This document shows, piece by piece, positions 43,354 to 52,970 of a DNA stretch of 64,000 nt. The translations under genes were made by a program, and so were the position numbers. The stretch is from Desulfosarcina widdelii (GTDB lineage Bacteria > Desulfobacterota > Desulfobacteria > Desulfobacterales > Desulfosarcinaceae), in the NCBI RefSeq assembly GCF_009688965.1, contig NZ_AP021875.1:1364001-1428000 (forward strand). Direction: 5' to 3'. The notes beneath the pieces are model-generated. The model saw only the letters and a list, made by a program, of their open reading frames with translations. It did not search any database and was not told the DNA's origin. How positions within the stretch are numbered: the first letter of the stretch is position 1; each line of letters starts with the position of its first letter.

Positions 43354-45286
43354 GGTGAGGTACCCCATCAAAACCGAAATCCTTTTCAACAACGGCAACA
43401 ACAAACGCGACTACAACGCCGCCTCCCTGGAAGTCCTCAAAGGACTGGATCCTGTGCGGCGGCGTCCGGGCATGTACACCGATACCCAGCGCCCCAACCA
43501 CCTGGCCCAGGAGGTAATCGATAACAGCGTGGACGAGGCCATCGCCGGGTTTGCCAAGCGCATCGACGTGATCCTGCACGAAGACGGGTCCCTGAGCGTG
43601 GCCGACGACGGCCGCGGCATGCCCACGGACATCCACCCCGAGGAAGGGATCACCGGTGTGGAGGTGATCCTGCTCAAGCTGCACGCCGGCGCCAAGTTTT
43701 CCAACAAGGATTACCAGTTTTCCGGCGGCCTGCACGGCGTCGGCGTGTCGGTGGTCAATGCCCTTTCCTCGCGCCTGGAGGTCGAAATCAAGCGCGACGG
43801 CAACAAGCACTTCATCCGCTTTGCCGGCGGGCACAAGCAGCAGGACCTGGAGATCACCGGCACGGTGGGTCAGCGCAACACCGGCACCTACATCCGCTTC
43901 TGGCCGGACGAGACCTATTTCGACACCGTCCGCTTCTCCGTCCCGCGCCTGCGCCACACCCTGCGCGCCAAGGCCGTGCTGTGCCCGGGGCTTACGGTAA
44001 CCTTTACCGACGAAACCAGCGGGGAAAAGGACCAGTGGTTTTACGAGGACGGGCTGCAGGAATACCTGGTTGACGGACTCAAGGGATGCGAAACGGTTCC
44101 CGACGAACCCTTCGTGGGAAAAATAGACGGCGACGGCGAAGCGGTGTCCTGGGCCGTTGTGTGGCTGCCGGAAAGCGGCGAAACCATCATGGAAAGCTAT
44201 GTCAACCTGATCCCCACCTCCCAGGGCGGCACCCACGTCAATGGATTTCGCTCCGGTCTGCTGGCCGCCATTCGCGAGTTCTGCGAATTTCGTAAACTGA
44301 TTCCCCGGGGCATCAAACTGGCGCCGGATGACATCTGGGACCGCTGCGCCTATGTGCTCTCCGCCAAAATGACCGACCCGCGGTTTTCCGGCCAGACCAA
44401 GGAGCGCCTCTCTTCGCGCCAGTGCGCCTCGTTCGTCAACGGCGTGGTCAAAGATGCATTCAGCCTGTGGCTCAATCACCACACTGAAGCCGGAGAACGG
44501 CTGGCGGAGATGGCCATCGAAAGCGCCCGCAATCGCATCCGGGCCAGTAAGAAAATCGTGCGCAAAAAAATCACCGCCGGCCCTGCCCTGCCCGGCAAAC
44601 TGGCCGACTGCGTCAGCCAGGATCCCATGCGCAGCGAGCTGTTTCTGGTGGAAGGGGATTCGGCGGGCGGTTCGGCCAAACAGGCCAGGGACCGGCAGAC
44701 CCAGGCGGTCATGCCCCTGCGGGGCAAGATCCTCAACACCTGGGAAGTGGAGTCCGGCCAGATCCTGGCATCCAAAGAGGTTCACGACATTTCCGTGGCC
44801 ATCGGCGTGGATCCCGGATCGCAGAACCTCGACGGCCTGCGCTATGGCAAAATCTGCGTCCTGGCCGATGCGGATTCGGACGGTCTGCACATCGCCACCC
44901 TGCTCTGCGCCCTGTTTTTGCAGCACTTCACCCCACTGGTCAAATCCGGACATGTCTTTGTTGCCATGCCGCCGCTCTACCGCATCGACATCGCCAAAGA
45001 GGTGCGCTATGCCCTGGACGAGGCCGAAAAAAGCGCCATCATCCGCCGTCTGGAAAAGAAAAAGCCCAAAGCGAAAATCAACGTGCAGCGATTCAAGGGG
45101 CTGGGCGAGATGAATCCCGTGCAGCTGCGTGAAACGACCATGGCACCGGACACCCGCCGCCTGGTCCAATTGACCGTCGACGAAGACGAGGCCACCTTTG
45201 CCACCCTGGACATGCTGCTGGGCAAAAAAAGGGCCTCCGACCGCCGCCGATGGATCGAAGAGAGCGGGGATATGGCAGAGGTGTAG
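43352..45286 (+). CDS. parE: DNA topoisomerase IV subunit B
   Basis: A 644-residue type IIA topoisomerase ATPase subunit. GHKL motifs EVIDNSVDEA and DDGRGMPTDIHPEEG, ATP lid GLHGVGVSVVNALSS, TOPRIM Glu in LVEGDSAGGSAKQARD (about residue 433) and metal site DADSDGLHIATLL (about 505). RRRPGMYTDTQRPNHLAQ and the DSDGLH form are those of E. coli ParE, not of GyrB (DVDGSH). The start at ATG 43352 lies inside a repeat cluster and lacks an evident ribosome site; about 20 N-terminal residues precede the usual ParE start (YNAASLEVLKGLDPV). It pairs with parC 424 bases on. Confidence 0.93.
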   Translation: MVRYPIKTEILFNNGNNKRDYNAASLEVLKGLDPVRRRPGMYTDTQRPNHLAQEVIDNSVDEAIAGFAKRIDVILHEDGSLSVADDGRGMPTDIHPEEGITGVEVILLKLHAGAKFSNKDYQFSGGLHGVGVSVVNALSSRLEVEIKRDGNKHFIRFAGGHKQQDLEITGTVGQRNTGTYIRFWPDETYFDTVRFSVPRLRHTLRAKAVLCPGLTVTFTDETSGEKDQWFYEDGLQEYLVDGLKGCETVPDEPFVGKIDGDGEAVSWAVVWLPESGETIMESYVNLIPTSQGGTHVNGFRSGLLAAIREFCEFRKLIPRGIKLAPDDIWDRCAYVLSAKMTDPRFSGQTKERLSSRQCASFVNGVVKDAFSLWLNHHTEAGERLAEMAIESARNRIRASKKIVRKKITAGPALPGKLADCVSQDPMRSELFLVEGDSAGGSAKQARDRQTQAVMPLRGKILNTWEVESGQILASKEVHDISVAIGVDPGSQNLDGLRYGKICVLADADSDGLHIATLLCALFLQHFTPLVKSGHVFVAMPPLYRIDIAKEVRYALDEAEKSAIIRRLEKKKPKAKINVQRFKGLGEMNPVQLRETTMAPDTRRLVQLTVDEDEATFATLDMLLGKKRASDRRRWIEESGDMAEV

Positions 45287-45709
45287 GGGATTCGGGTTCA
45301 AAGGTTCAAGGGTTTGAGGGTTCGAGGGTTTTCAGGCTTTGCCGATGAACGTCGAACATTGAACGTCCAATAGGGAATTCTGTCATTTTTTATTGTTTAT
45401 GGTTACTAAAAATGAGAAGGCGTTCCATTTTCGTCATTCCCGCGCAGGCGGGAATCCATAACTGCCTAATAAGACAGGTTTCCCGCCTGCGCGGAAATGA
45501 CATGCCTGGCGACTTTTTGCGAGCCTGCCAATGGTTAGGGCAACGAATGGAACGATGGTTCGTTTATTCGTTCGAATGATGGAGCGAAGCGATCTCATCA
45601 TTCCTCATTGGATGTTCGACGTTCGATGTTCGACGTTCACCGCCCTTGAATCCTTTGTTCTTGCAGTACTTTATTAAATATAAACTTACCCATTGAAATT
45701 TTAATTAAT
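45287..45709. repeat. Repeat-packed gap between parE and parC
   Basis: No gene. It holds, in order: a GGTTCRAGG-type tandem array of about four 9-base units (45294-45330); a GAACGTC cluster (45347-45371); a hairpin of 22-base arms with one mismatch (45433-45454 and 45480-45501, GTCATTCCCGCGCAGGCGGG type); a GACTTTTTGCGAG remnant; and the inverted counterpart of the GAACGTC cluster (45607-45638). The two clusters face each other, so the whole 290 bases may be one nested palindromic element. The last 50 bases are AT-rich and may hold the parC promoter. Confidence 0.75.
45433..45501. repeat. Long inverted repeat (hairpin) between parE and parC
   Basis: Arms 45433-45454 and 45480-45501 match at 21 of 22 positions around a 25-base loop. 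The arm sequence (GTCATTCCCGCGCAGGCGGG type) is a common short interspersed palindrome in bacteria; it might also stop or stabilise transcripts. Confidence 0.8.
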
Positions 45710-48010
45710 ATGACCACAACAACACACTTTGACACTGAACGCATTCCCCTGCAGCAGTTCTCCCGGCAGGCTTATCTCGATTATGCCATGTACGTGATCA
45801 TGGACCGCGCCCTGCCCCACATCGGCGACGGGCTCAAGCCGGTGCAGCGCCGCATTATTTACGCCATGAGCGAACTGGGGCTCAAGGCCACGTCCAAACA
45901 CAAGAAGTCGGCCCGCACCGTGGGAGACGTGCTGGGCAAATTTCACCCCCACGGAGATACGGCCTGCTATGAAGCCATGGTTCACATGGCCCAGGACTTT
46001 TCCTACCGCTACCCGTTGATCGACGGCCAGGGAAACTGGGGGGCGCCGGACGACCCCAAATCCTTTGCTGCCATGCGCTACACCGAAGCGCGCCTCTCCC
46101 CGTTTGCCGAAGTTCTGCTGGCGGAGATCGCCATGGGAACGGTCCAGTGGGTGCCCAATTTCGACGGCACCCTGAAAGAACCGCGCCTGCTGCCGGCCCG
46201 CCTGCCCAATATTCTGCTCAACGGCTCCACCGGAATCGCCGTGGGCATGGCCACCGATATTCCGCCCCACAACCTGAACGAAGTGGTCGATGCCTGCATC
46301 CACCTGATCGACCATCCGAAAGCCGATACCCAAGCCCTGTGCAGTTATATCCAGGGCCCCGACTACCCGTCCGGTGCCGAAATCATTACGCCGCGGGAAG
46401 AGATCGAACAAATCTACCAAGCGGGCAAAGGCATCATCCGCATGCGGGCCACCCATGAACTGGAAAACGGCGACATCGTCATTAACGCCCTGCCCCACCA
46501 GGTCTCCCCAGCCAGAATTCTGGAGCAGATCGCCGGTCAGATGGCTAAGAAAAAGCTGCCCATGGTCGCCGACCTCAGGGACGAATCGGACCATGAAGAA
46601 CCCATCCGCCTGGTGATCGTTCCGCGTTCCAACCGGGTGGACAAAGAGGCCCTCATGGCCCATCTTTTCGCCACCACGGATTTGGAAAAGACCTTCCGCG
46701 TCAACCTCAACCTCATCGGCCTGGACCGCAAACCGGGAGTAAAGGGTCTGACGACACTGCTGTCAGAGTGGATCGAATTCCGAACCCAAACGGTAAAAGA
46801 CCGCCTGGGACACCGGCTGGAAAAGGTCAACCAGCGCCTGCATATCCTCGAAGGTCTGCTGACCGCCTACCTGAATATCGACGAGGTGATCCGCATCATC
46901 CGCAGCGAGGACCAGCCCAAACCGGTACTGATGGCCCGTTTCAGCCTTTCCGACGAGCAGGCCGAGGCGATCCTTCAGCTTCGCCTGCGTCACCTGGCAA
47001 AACTGGAAGAGATGAAAATCCGCGGCGAACAGGAGGATCTGGACAAAGAACGTCAGCAACTGGAAAAAATCCTGGGCTCCGAGGCCCGTCTCAAGACCCT
47101 GATCAAAAAGGAGTTGCGTGCCGACGCCAAGACCTACGGAGACCAGCGGCGCACGGCCATCGTCCAGCGTGAAGAGGCCCAGGCCATCTCCGAAGAGCAA
47201 CTGGCCCCGGTGGAACCGGTGACCGTCATTCTCTCGGCCAACGGCTGGGTGCGCGCCGCCAAGGGACATGAAATCGAACCCGAGGAAGCCAGCTACCGTC
47301 CGGGTGATCGCTATCTGGACGCCGCCCGGGGCAAAAGCAACCAGCCGGTGGTCTTTTTGGACACCACCGGCCGGAGTTACGGCCTCTCGGCGCACACCTT
47401 GCCCTCGGCCCGGGGATACGGCGAACCGCTCACCGGCCGTTTCGTCCTGCCGCCGGGAGCCACTATCACCGCCGTTCTGATGGCACCATCGAATCGCAAG
47501 CTGCTGATGGCCAGTGACGCCGGCTACGGATTCATCACCCGCTTCGAAGACCTGGTCACCCGCAACACCAAGGGCAAAGCGATTCTGACCCTGCCCAAAG
47601 GCGCCCAGCCGCTTCGACCCATCCTGTTTGACGACGCATCCGGCAATCTGCTTGCAGCGGTGACCAACGAAGGGCGCATGCTGGTCTTTCCGCTGAATAA
47701 ACTGCCGGCCCTGGCCAAGGGAAAAGGCAATAAAATCATTCAGATTCCTCCCAAACGGGCCAGATCGAGGGAGGAGCTGCTGACCCATCTGATTCTGGTT
47801 CCCGTGGAGGGCACCCTGGTGATCCACGCCGGCAAGCGGTTTTTCAAGCTGACCTATGGCAACCTTTCCCAGTACATGGGCGAACGCGGCCGCCGCGGCA
47901 AGAAGCTGCCCCGCGGGTTTCAGAACGTGGACTGGCTGGAGAGTCAGGCGCCGGTTCAAGCGCCTTTGGATTTGGGCGATACGACAGATGGACAGGAGAC
48001 TGAATCCTGA
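45710..48010 (+). CDS. parC: DNA topoisomerase IV subunit A
   Basis: A 766-residue breakage-reunion subunit. Catalytic Tyr124 is in [17 protein letters not shown]. The quinolone-determining region reads [13 protein letters not shown]: Thr84 stands where E. coli ParC has Ser80, and Glu88 corresponds to Glu84. Residues about 30-480 are the winged helix/tower/coiled-coil core; the rest is a short ParC-type beta-pinwheel domain without the GyrA box, so decatenation rather than supercoiling is expected. The match to gammaproteobacterial ParC is close throughout. Confidence 0.94.
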   Translation: MTTTTHFDTERIPLQQFSRQAYLDYAMYVIMDRALPHIGDGLKPVQRRIIYAMSELGLKATSKHKKSARTVGDVLGKFHPHGDTACYEAMVHMAQDFSYRYPLIDGQGNWGAPDDPKSFAAMRYTEARLSPFAEVLLAEIAMGTVQWVPNFDGTLKEPRLLPARLPNILLNGSTGIAVGMATDIPPHNLNEVVDACIHLIDHPKADTQALCSYIQGPDYPSGAEIITPREEIEQIYQAGKGIIRMRATHELENGDIVINALPHQVSPARILEQIAGQMAKKKLPMVADLRDESDHEEPIRLVIVPRSNRVDKEALMAHLFATTDLEKTFRVNLNLIGLDRKPGVKGLTTLLSEWIEFRTQTVKDRLGHRLEKVNQRLHILEGLLTAYLNIDEVIRIIRSEDQPKPVLMARFSLSDEQAEAILQLRLRHLAKLEEMKIRGEQEDLDKERQQLEKILGSEARLKTLIKKELRADAKTYGDQRRTAIVQREEAQAISEEQLAPVEPVTVILSANGWVRAAKGHEIEPEEASYRPGDRYLDAARGKSNQPVVFLDTTGRSYGLSAHTLPSARGYGEPLTGRFVLPPGATITAVLMAPSNRKLLMASDAGYGFITRFEDLVTRNTKGKAILTLPKGAQPLRPILFDDASGNLLAAVTNEGRMLVFPLNKLPALAKGKGNKIIQIPPKRARSREELLTHLILVPVEGTLVIHAGKRFFKLTYGNLSQYMGERGRRGKKLPRGFQNVDWLESQAPVQAPLDLGDTTDGQETES

Positions 48011-48039
48011 GGCTGGAAGAAAGATATCCTAAAACAAAG

Positions 48040-48176
48040 TTGATGAGCTCGCAAAAAGTCGTTGGTTCGTCATGCCGGACTTGATCCGGCATCCAGAACA
48101 TATTGGAATGACTGGATTCCGGCCTACGCTGGAATGACGCCAGACTGGAATTTTGGACTTTTTGCAATTTCATCAA
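48040..48176. repeat. 137-base MITE-like element after parC
   Basis: Terminal inverted repeats of 21 bases: TTGATGAGCTCGCAAAAAGTC at 48040 and GACTTTTTGCAATTTCATCAA at 48156, matching at 18 of 21 positions. Inside are ATGCCGGA...TCCGGCAT and GGAATGAC-type palindromes. GACTTTTTGCGAG also occurs at 45510, so the family appears at least in part twice in this window. Confidence 0.75.
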
Positions 48177-48415
48177 GATTCATTCTAAGTGCACCTATTC
48201 ATAAATACGATGGCATTCGCCGCTGCATCCCGGCTCGCGAAGTTGCTCGGCGCGTAAATAGGCTTTGGCTATTCACGCTTCTCGCGCCTTGCGATCCGGG
48301 CGCAGCAACAATCTCGATACGTCACCGTATTTACGAACAGGTACACTAAGTCGGAGCCCAAGCTGCCATCATCCCGTGATGCGGAAGGGTTCGTGAAGAA
48401 AAAAACAAAACATGA
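48177..48415. other. Intergenic stretch between repeats
   Basis: About 240 bases with no gene, promoter or terminator I can support. GCGTAAATAGGCTTTGGCTATTCACGC-like inverted segments (48254-48280) suggest further repeat debris. Confidence 0.4.
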
Positions 48416-48514
48416 ATGTCAAAACCCGAATGCCAATTGAAGGATGGAGATTCGATTTTATACAAATCGGCCTCATGCCTTCATTTGGCATTTACCATTG
48501 GGCCTTTGACATTG
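48416..48514. repeat. Inverted repeat with AATGTCAAA/TTTGACATT ends before the MBOAT gene
   Basis: Left arm begins AATGTCAAA and contains AATGCCAA; the right arm is its inverted counterpart with a 7-base insertion, ending TTTGACATT. The centre holds CGATTT-TATAC-AAATCG. It ends 70 bases before ATG 48585, whose promoter may partly lie in it (TTGACA at 48507 with an off-spaced TATATT). Confidence 0.55.
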
Positions 48515-48584
48515 ATCGCGCGTTTATATTCAAGCGCCTGGGGAAATCCATGTAAGGGTACAGAAGCAATCTGAAACGACTCCC

Positions 48585-50012
48585 ATGATCTTTTCGAGCC
48601 TCTTTTTTCTCTTCGCCTTTCTCCCGGCGGTGATCCTGGCCTACTACGGCCAATACCTGCTGGCAAAAAATCGCCTGCGAAACCTGATTCTGCTGCTTTT
48701 TTCGTACCTTTTTTATCTTTTCGGGGCGCCGGACTTTATTCTGTTTCTGGCCGGATCGACCCTCCTCGACTATGCCGTCGGACGCTTCATGGACCGCTTT
48801 CCGGGCCACAAACGTCTTTGGCTGATCCTCTCCATCGTCGTCAATCTGGGTCTGCTGGCCTGGTTCAAATACGCCAATTTCATGGTGGATCAAACCGCCG
48901 ATGCGCTTGGGCGGCTGGGCCTTGACCTGTCTGGCTGGGAAACGGTGATCCTTCCCATTGGCATCTCCTTTTTCACCTTTCAGAAACTCAGCTACACCAT
49001 CGATGTTTATCGCGGGCGCTGCCGCTCCGTTGCCAATGTCATCGATTTTGCCATGTATGTGGCCCTGTTTCCCCAGTTGGTGGCCGGCCCCATCGTACGC
49101 TTTGTGGATATTCGACAGCAGATCGAAAACCGCGTTGAAACCTGGGATCGCTTTTACGCTGGTGCGCTCCGTTTCAGCTGGGGGCTGAGCAAGAAAGTGA
49201 TTCTGGCAGACACCTGCGGCCGCTTTGCCGACCTGGCATTCGGTTATCCTGCCGCATCTCTGGATACGATCAGTGCCTGGGTCGGCGCCTTGGCCTACAC
49301 CCTGCAGATTTACCTCGATTTTTCAGCCTATTCGGACATGGCCATCGGCCTGGGCATGCTGTTCGGCTTTCGTTTCCTGGAAAACTTCAACCGTCCATAC
49401 AGTTCATTCAGCCTGACCGATTTCTGGCGCCGGTGGCACATCTCGCTGAGCCGCTGGTTTCGGGATTATCTGTACATTCCTTTGGGCGGGAACCGAAAGG
49501 GAGCAGCGCGCACCTACCTGAACCTGACCCTCGTATTTCTTCTATGCGGATTCTGGCACGGGGCCAACTGGACCTTTGTCGCCTGGGGCGCCTATCACGG
49601 TCTTTTTCTGGTGGCCGAACGCATCACCGGCCTGCGAAGGCTTCCAGAAAACCGCCTGCGCGGATTGCGCCGGTTTTTGACGTTGACGATTGTCGTCTGC
49701 GGATGGGTCATCTTCCGGTCTGACAATCTTTCCCACGCGGCTGGCTATTTTTCGGCCATGTTCAGCCTGGACGTTGCCGGCCCTGCCCCATGGCTGCTGG
49801 ACCTGTTCGACCTGAAGAACACCGTGCTGCTTCTTTGCGCAGCCACGGCGCTGTTCCTGCCGTCGGGTAATCTGGGGGCCGACGGCCAATTGCAAAAAAG
49901 AAAGCTGCTGCCCGCCGCCGCGGGTATCGTTGTGTTTACGATCCTGTTGCCCTGGTGCGTAGTCATCATGGCCTCTGGAAATTTAAACCCCTTTATATAT
50001 TACAGATTTTAG
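48585..50012 (+). CDS. MBOAT-family O-acyltransferase (AlgI/DltB-like)
   Basis: A 475-residue polytopic inner-membrane protein starting MIFSSLFFLFAFLPAVILAY. The family signatures are complete: LPIGISFFTFQKLSYTIDVY, FPQLVAGPIVRF, FWRRWHISLSRWFRDYLYIP and the catalytic His325 in CGFWHGANWTFVAWG. AlgI-type proteins move acetyl groups across the membrane to acetylate exopolysaccharides, working with periplasmic SGNH proteins of the AlgJ/AlgX type. Such a partner, though with a degenerate active site, follows after seven bases. The polysaccharide is unknown and no glycan synthase gene is near. Confidence 0.93.
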   Translation: MIFSSLFFLFAFLPAVILAYYGQYLLAKNRLRNLILLLFSYLFYLFGAPDFILFLAGSTLLDYAVGRFMDRFPGHKRLWLILSIVVNLGLLAWFKYANFMVDQTADALGRLGLDLSGWETVILPIGISFFTFQKLSYTIDVYRGRCRSVANVIDFAMYVALFPQLVAGPIVRFVDIRQQIENRVETWDRFYAGALRFSWGLSKKVILADTCGRFADLAFGYPAASLDTISAWVGALAYTLQIYLDFSAYSDMAIGLGMLFGFRFLENFNRPYSSFSLTDFWRRWHISLSRWFRDYLYIPLGGNRKGAARTYLNLTLVFLLCGFWHGANWTFVAWGAYHGLFLVAERITGLRRLPENRLRGLRRFLTLTIVVCGWVIFRSDNLSHAAGYFSAMFSLDVAGPAPWLLDLFDLKNTVLLLCAATALFLPSGNLGADGQLQKRKLLPAAAGIVVFTILLPWCVVIMASGNLNPFIYYRF

Positions 50013-50019
50013 AAATCCG

Positions 50020-52932
50020 TTGAAAAAATTCCTCTCCCTGCTTTTTGCGGTCCTGTTGATGGCACCAGTATCCCTGTGGTTGCTCGGTAGCATGAACGGC
50101 AACACCGACAACACCGTCGGCCAAGGCTTCCCCATGCCGGAAGCCTCCTTGTTGTTGGACAAGGAGTACTACCGGGCGGTCGAAGGCTGGTTCCGGAACG
50201 CCCTGCCCATGGGCAGGCCCATGCAGCGGATCAACCATTGGCTGGATTACCATTTGTTCGACACCACCTCCTCAAAAACGGTGCACATCGGCACCCATGG
50301 CTGGCTCTACCCGGCGAGAACCGTTCCCGAAAGCGATGAATCGACCGTCTCCGATGAAGCCGGCCGACGCCTTTTTCTGGATCTTCACGCCGTTGAGAAA
50401 ATCACCGCCGCTGCCGGGCGCCGGTTTGTATTTGCAGCGGTTCCTGCCAAAGCCGCCATCTATCCGGAGTACATCGGCTCCGGCAACACGCTTGGCACCC
50501 ATTCGATCTACCGCACCCTGATCGAGTCCCAAAATCGTCATCCCCTTTCCGGATTCGTCGATCTGGAGACGCCGCTCAAGAAGGCCAAGCTCGGTGGCGT
50601 CGATGTCTACAATAAACGCTCAAAGCTTTGGAATTGTGCCGGCGCCGCCGCTGCGGCCGAACGGATTCTGGAGGCCCAGAGACTGTCCCGACCGGCTGCT
50701 GCTGCACGGCCAAACCCCGGCTGTCCGCCACCTGACACCATCCTCTACCGGCAGATTCTTGGCGAAACGCCAAGGGAAGTAAGGCCAGCGGTTTCCAGCC
50801 ACGTCTCCGGCCCCCATTCCGTGCTGGGGCCAAAGGCGATCATTTATGGCGATGCGTATCTGAACCAGTTAATGCCGTTTCTTACCCACGCCTTCAAGGG
50901 CATGGAAGTGATCGATTCATCTTTGGAAACTACTTTTGGCGGCAGAATGATCGCCTCGGACGGCGATATGGTTTTACTGGAGTGCGGCGGCGATCATCTC
51001 CGGCGGCTGCACCTGGACTTGGAGTCTTTATATGCCGCGGCCAAAAAGAGGTTTCAAGGAGTCATAAAACGGGATATCGCCCTGGAAACGGCCACGCCGG
51101 TCTCCCGATGCGCCCTGGACGCCACCGAGAACGGCCTTGAAATCCGTTCATCGGGCCCAGAAGCCTTCTTTGCTCTTCCGGCACTTCCCGGTTCGACCGG
51201 CAGCGTGTTCAGAATGCTGAAACTGGCCTTTTCTCCTGACCATCCGGGCAGCGTATCCATTCTTATCCATCCGGATGCGGGCGGTGCGATCCGCAAAACA
51301 CCCGGCCATGGGAGCCGGGATTTGATCGTGCCCCTGCCTTTCGCCGATCGGATCGCCATACAAATCAACCCCAGCGAGCATCCCGGAGTTTTTATACTGG
51401 AAAGCGCCCAACTGTTCAGCTTTTACGGCACCTCTCCGGCTTCCGTTCGCAACGCCTCCCGGCAATCGGATGCGGGCGGCGACATTTACAGCGGCATTTC
51501 CATCCGACCCACCGAGACTCCGCCTGCAAGAACAAAGACCTCTCCCGATATCAAAACCAAACCTCGTGCCAGGGCCGCAGCCCATCCCACGGATGCGTTA
51601 CCCGAAATCACACTGACCGATATTGCCGAAGGCCGCATCTTTCAGCGGCAGGGTAAGAGTGGGGATATTGCCGTTACGGGAACCTACAGTGGCGCAATCG
51701 GTCCCGTGGCGGCTCGGGTGATCTCCGCGGATGACGGGGCAGTGATGGTGCCGTGGACCGTGGTGGACGACTCGCCTGAAAATGGGCTTTTCACCGGTAT
51801 TTTGCATCATGTCCCCCAGGGAGGATGGTACCGCCTGCAGGTGCGCAGCGGCCTTACACCCTGGGTTGTTGAAAAAGGCCGCAACCGCTGGGGCGTGGGG
51901 ATGCTGGTGGCCTGCATCGGACAGTCCAACATGCGCGAGTGGTTTTACACCGGAAAGGAGCATCTCCCCGCGGCCACGCTCATGCTGCACCGCGGGGGTG
52001 AATGGGTCCCGCCCGGAAGAATCGGCAACGGCGCATTGGCGCTGGGCAACCGTTTGACCGCGGCTCTGAAAATCCCCATCGGGCTGCTGGACTATTCGGT
52101 CAACGGAACCGGACTGACAGCCAAGGCCGAATGGGGGAAAGGCTTCTGGCTCGATACCGGCCCGGACAGTATTTACCGACGTCTGATCGACGGCGTCAAC
52201 GCTGCCGGCGGGTCGGTGGAAACCGTGCTCTGGATGCAGGGTGAGGCCGATGCGGCCCGGGGAACCGTATCCCGTGAGGAGTACCGGCAAGCCCTGGAAC
52301 GTTTCGTCAACGATCAGATCCGGGTGGACATCCGCAACGGGTCTTCCCGTTCCCACCTGCCCTTTTTGATGATTCCCCTGGTCAAGCGTCCCACGGGAAG
52401 GGATCGGTCCTGCCAGTGGATTCGCGATGCCCAGATGGACGCCCTTAAAACCATTGCCGAATGCCACCTGGCGGCCATAAGCATGGATCTGGAAAACCGC
52501 GGCCGCCAGCACCTGACAGCGGCATCCTACACGACCCTGGGCATCCGCACGGCCCAGACCATCCTCTATTTGCTGGATAAGGTCCCCTATCACCGAGGTC
52601 CGTTTGTCCGCAACGTCACCCGACCGTCGGCCCAGACCATAGACATCGAAATCGAACACCGGGGCGGCACCGACTTCACTCCCTGGACCGATATCACCGG
52701 ATTCGAGGTGCTGGTCGACGGGCAGCAGCAGGCCATCGATTCGGTCAGCCGTCAAAACGGCCATACCATCCGCATCGAACTGGAGGAACAGGTCCCAAGG
52801 ACGATCCGTGTGCGCTACCTGTACGGTGCGCATCCCGACACCGACCATCCGGTGCGCGACAACTCCGACCTGCGCCTGCCGCTGGAGCCGTTTTCAATCA
52901 ATACTCGGTACCCGGAAGGTGCGGATATTTAG
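50020..52932 (+). CDS. Fusion of degenerate AlgX/AlgJ-like SGNH domain and sialate O-acetylesterase-type domain
   Basis: A 970-residue exported protein; the only start giving the full signal peptide (MKKFLSLLFAVLLMAPVSLW) is TTG 50020. Residues about 30-330 resemble AlgX/AlgJ (IGTHGWLYPARTV), but the usual GDS reads GDAYLN (Ala279) and the usual TDTHW reads RSKLW (Ser201, Leu203), so the Ser-Asp-His set is gone. Residues about 340-470 look like a beta-sandwich. From about 540 on there is a SASA-type SGNH hydrolase: GQSNM with Ser636, WMQGEADA with Glu742, and a C-terminal His in RQHLTAASY. It thus may bind a glycan with one half and remove or move acetyl groups with the other. It is close-coupled to the MBOAT gene. 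Confidence 0.8.
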   Translation: MKKFLSLLFAVLLMAPVSLWLLGSMNGNTDNTVGQGFPMPEASLLLDKEYYRAVEGWFRNALPMGRPMQRINHWLDYHLFDTTSSKTVHIGTHGWLYPARTVPESDESTVSDEAGRRLFLDLHAVEKITAAAGRRFVFAAVPAKAAIYPEYIGSGNTLGTHSIYRTLIESQNRHPLSGFVDLETPLKKAKLGGVDVYNKRSKLWNCAGAAAAAERILEAQRLSRPAAAARPNPGCPPPDTILYRQILGETPREVRPAVSSHVSGPHSVLGPKAIIYGDAYLNQLMPFLTHAFKGMEVIDSSLETTFGGRMIASDGDMVLLECGGDHLRRLHLDLESLYAAAKKRFQGVIKRDIALETATPVSRCALDATENGLEIRSSGPEAFFALPALPGSTGSVFRMLKLAFSPDHPGSVSILIHPDAGGAIRKTPGHGSRDLIVPLPFADRIAIQINPSEHPGVFILESAQLFSFYGTSPASVRNASRQSDAGGDIYSGISIRPTETPPARTKTSPDIKTKPRARAAAHPTDALPEITLTDIAEGRIFQRQGKSGDIAVTGTYSGAIGPVAARVISADDGAVMVPWTVVDDSPENGLFTGILHHVPQGGWYRLQVRSGLTPWVVEKGRNRWGVGMLVACIGQSNMREWFYTGKEHLPAATLMLHRGGEWVPPGRIGNGALALGNRLTAALKIPIGLLDYSVNGTGLTAKAEWGKGFWLDTGPDSIYRRLIDGVNAAGGSVETVLWMQGEADAARGTVSREEYRQALERFVNDQIRVDIRNGSSRSHLPFLMIPLVKRPTGRDRSCQWIRDAQMDALKTIAECHLAAISMDLENRGRQHLTAASYTTLGIRTAQTILYLLDKVPYHRGPFVRNVTRPSAQTIDIEIEHRGGTDFTPWTDITGFEVLVDGQQQAIDSVSRQNGHTIRIELEEQVPRTIRVRYLYGAHPDTDHPVRDNSDLRLPLEPFSINTRYPEGADI

Positions 52933-52970
52933 ACGGTGGCCTTTTTCTGATAATTTGATATAACCGTCCC

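Noticed and set aside
43277..45301. 674-codon minus-strand frame opposite parE
   Set aside because: Covers parE exactly and lacks recognisable domains; parE is certain.
45294..45330. Tandem GGTTCRAGG-type units considered as a CRISPR array
   Set aside because: Units are about nine bases with no spacers and no cas genes nearby; a simple tandem repeat.
46763..47959. Minus-strand frames opposite parC
   Set aside because: Shadows with no domain; parC is certain.
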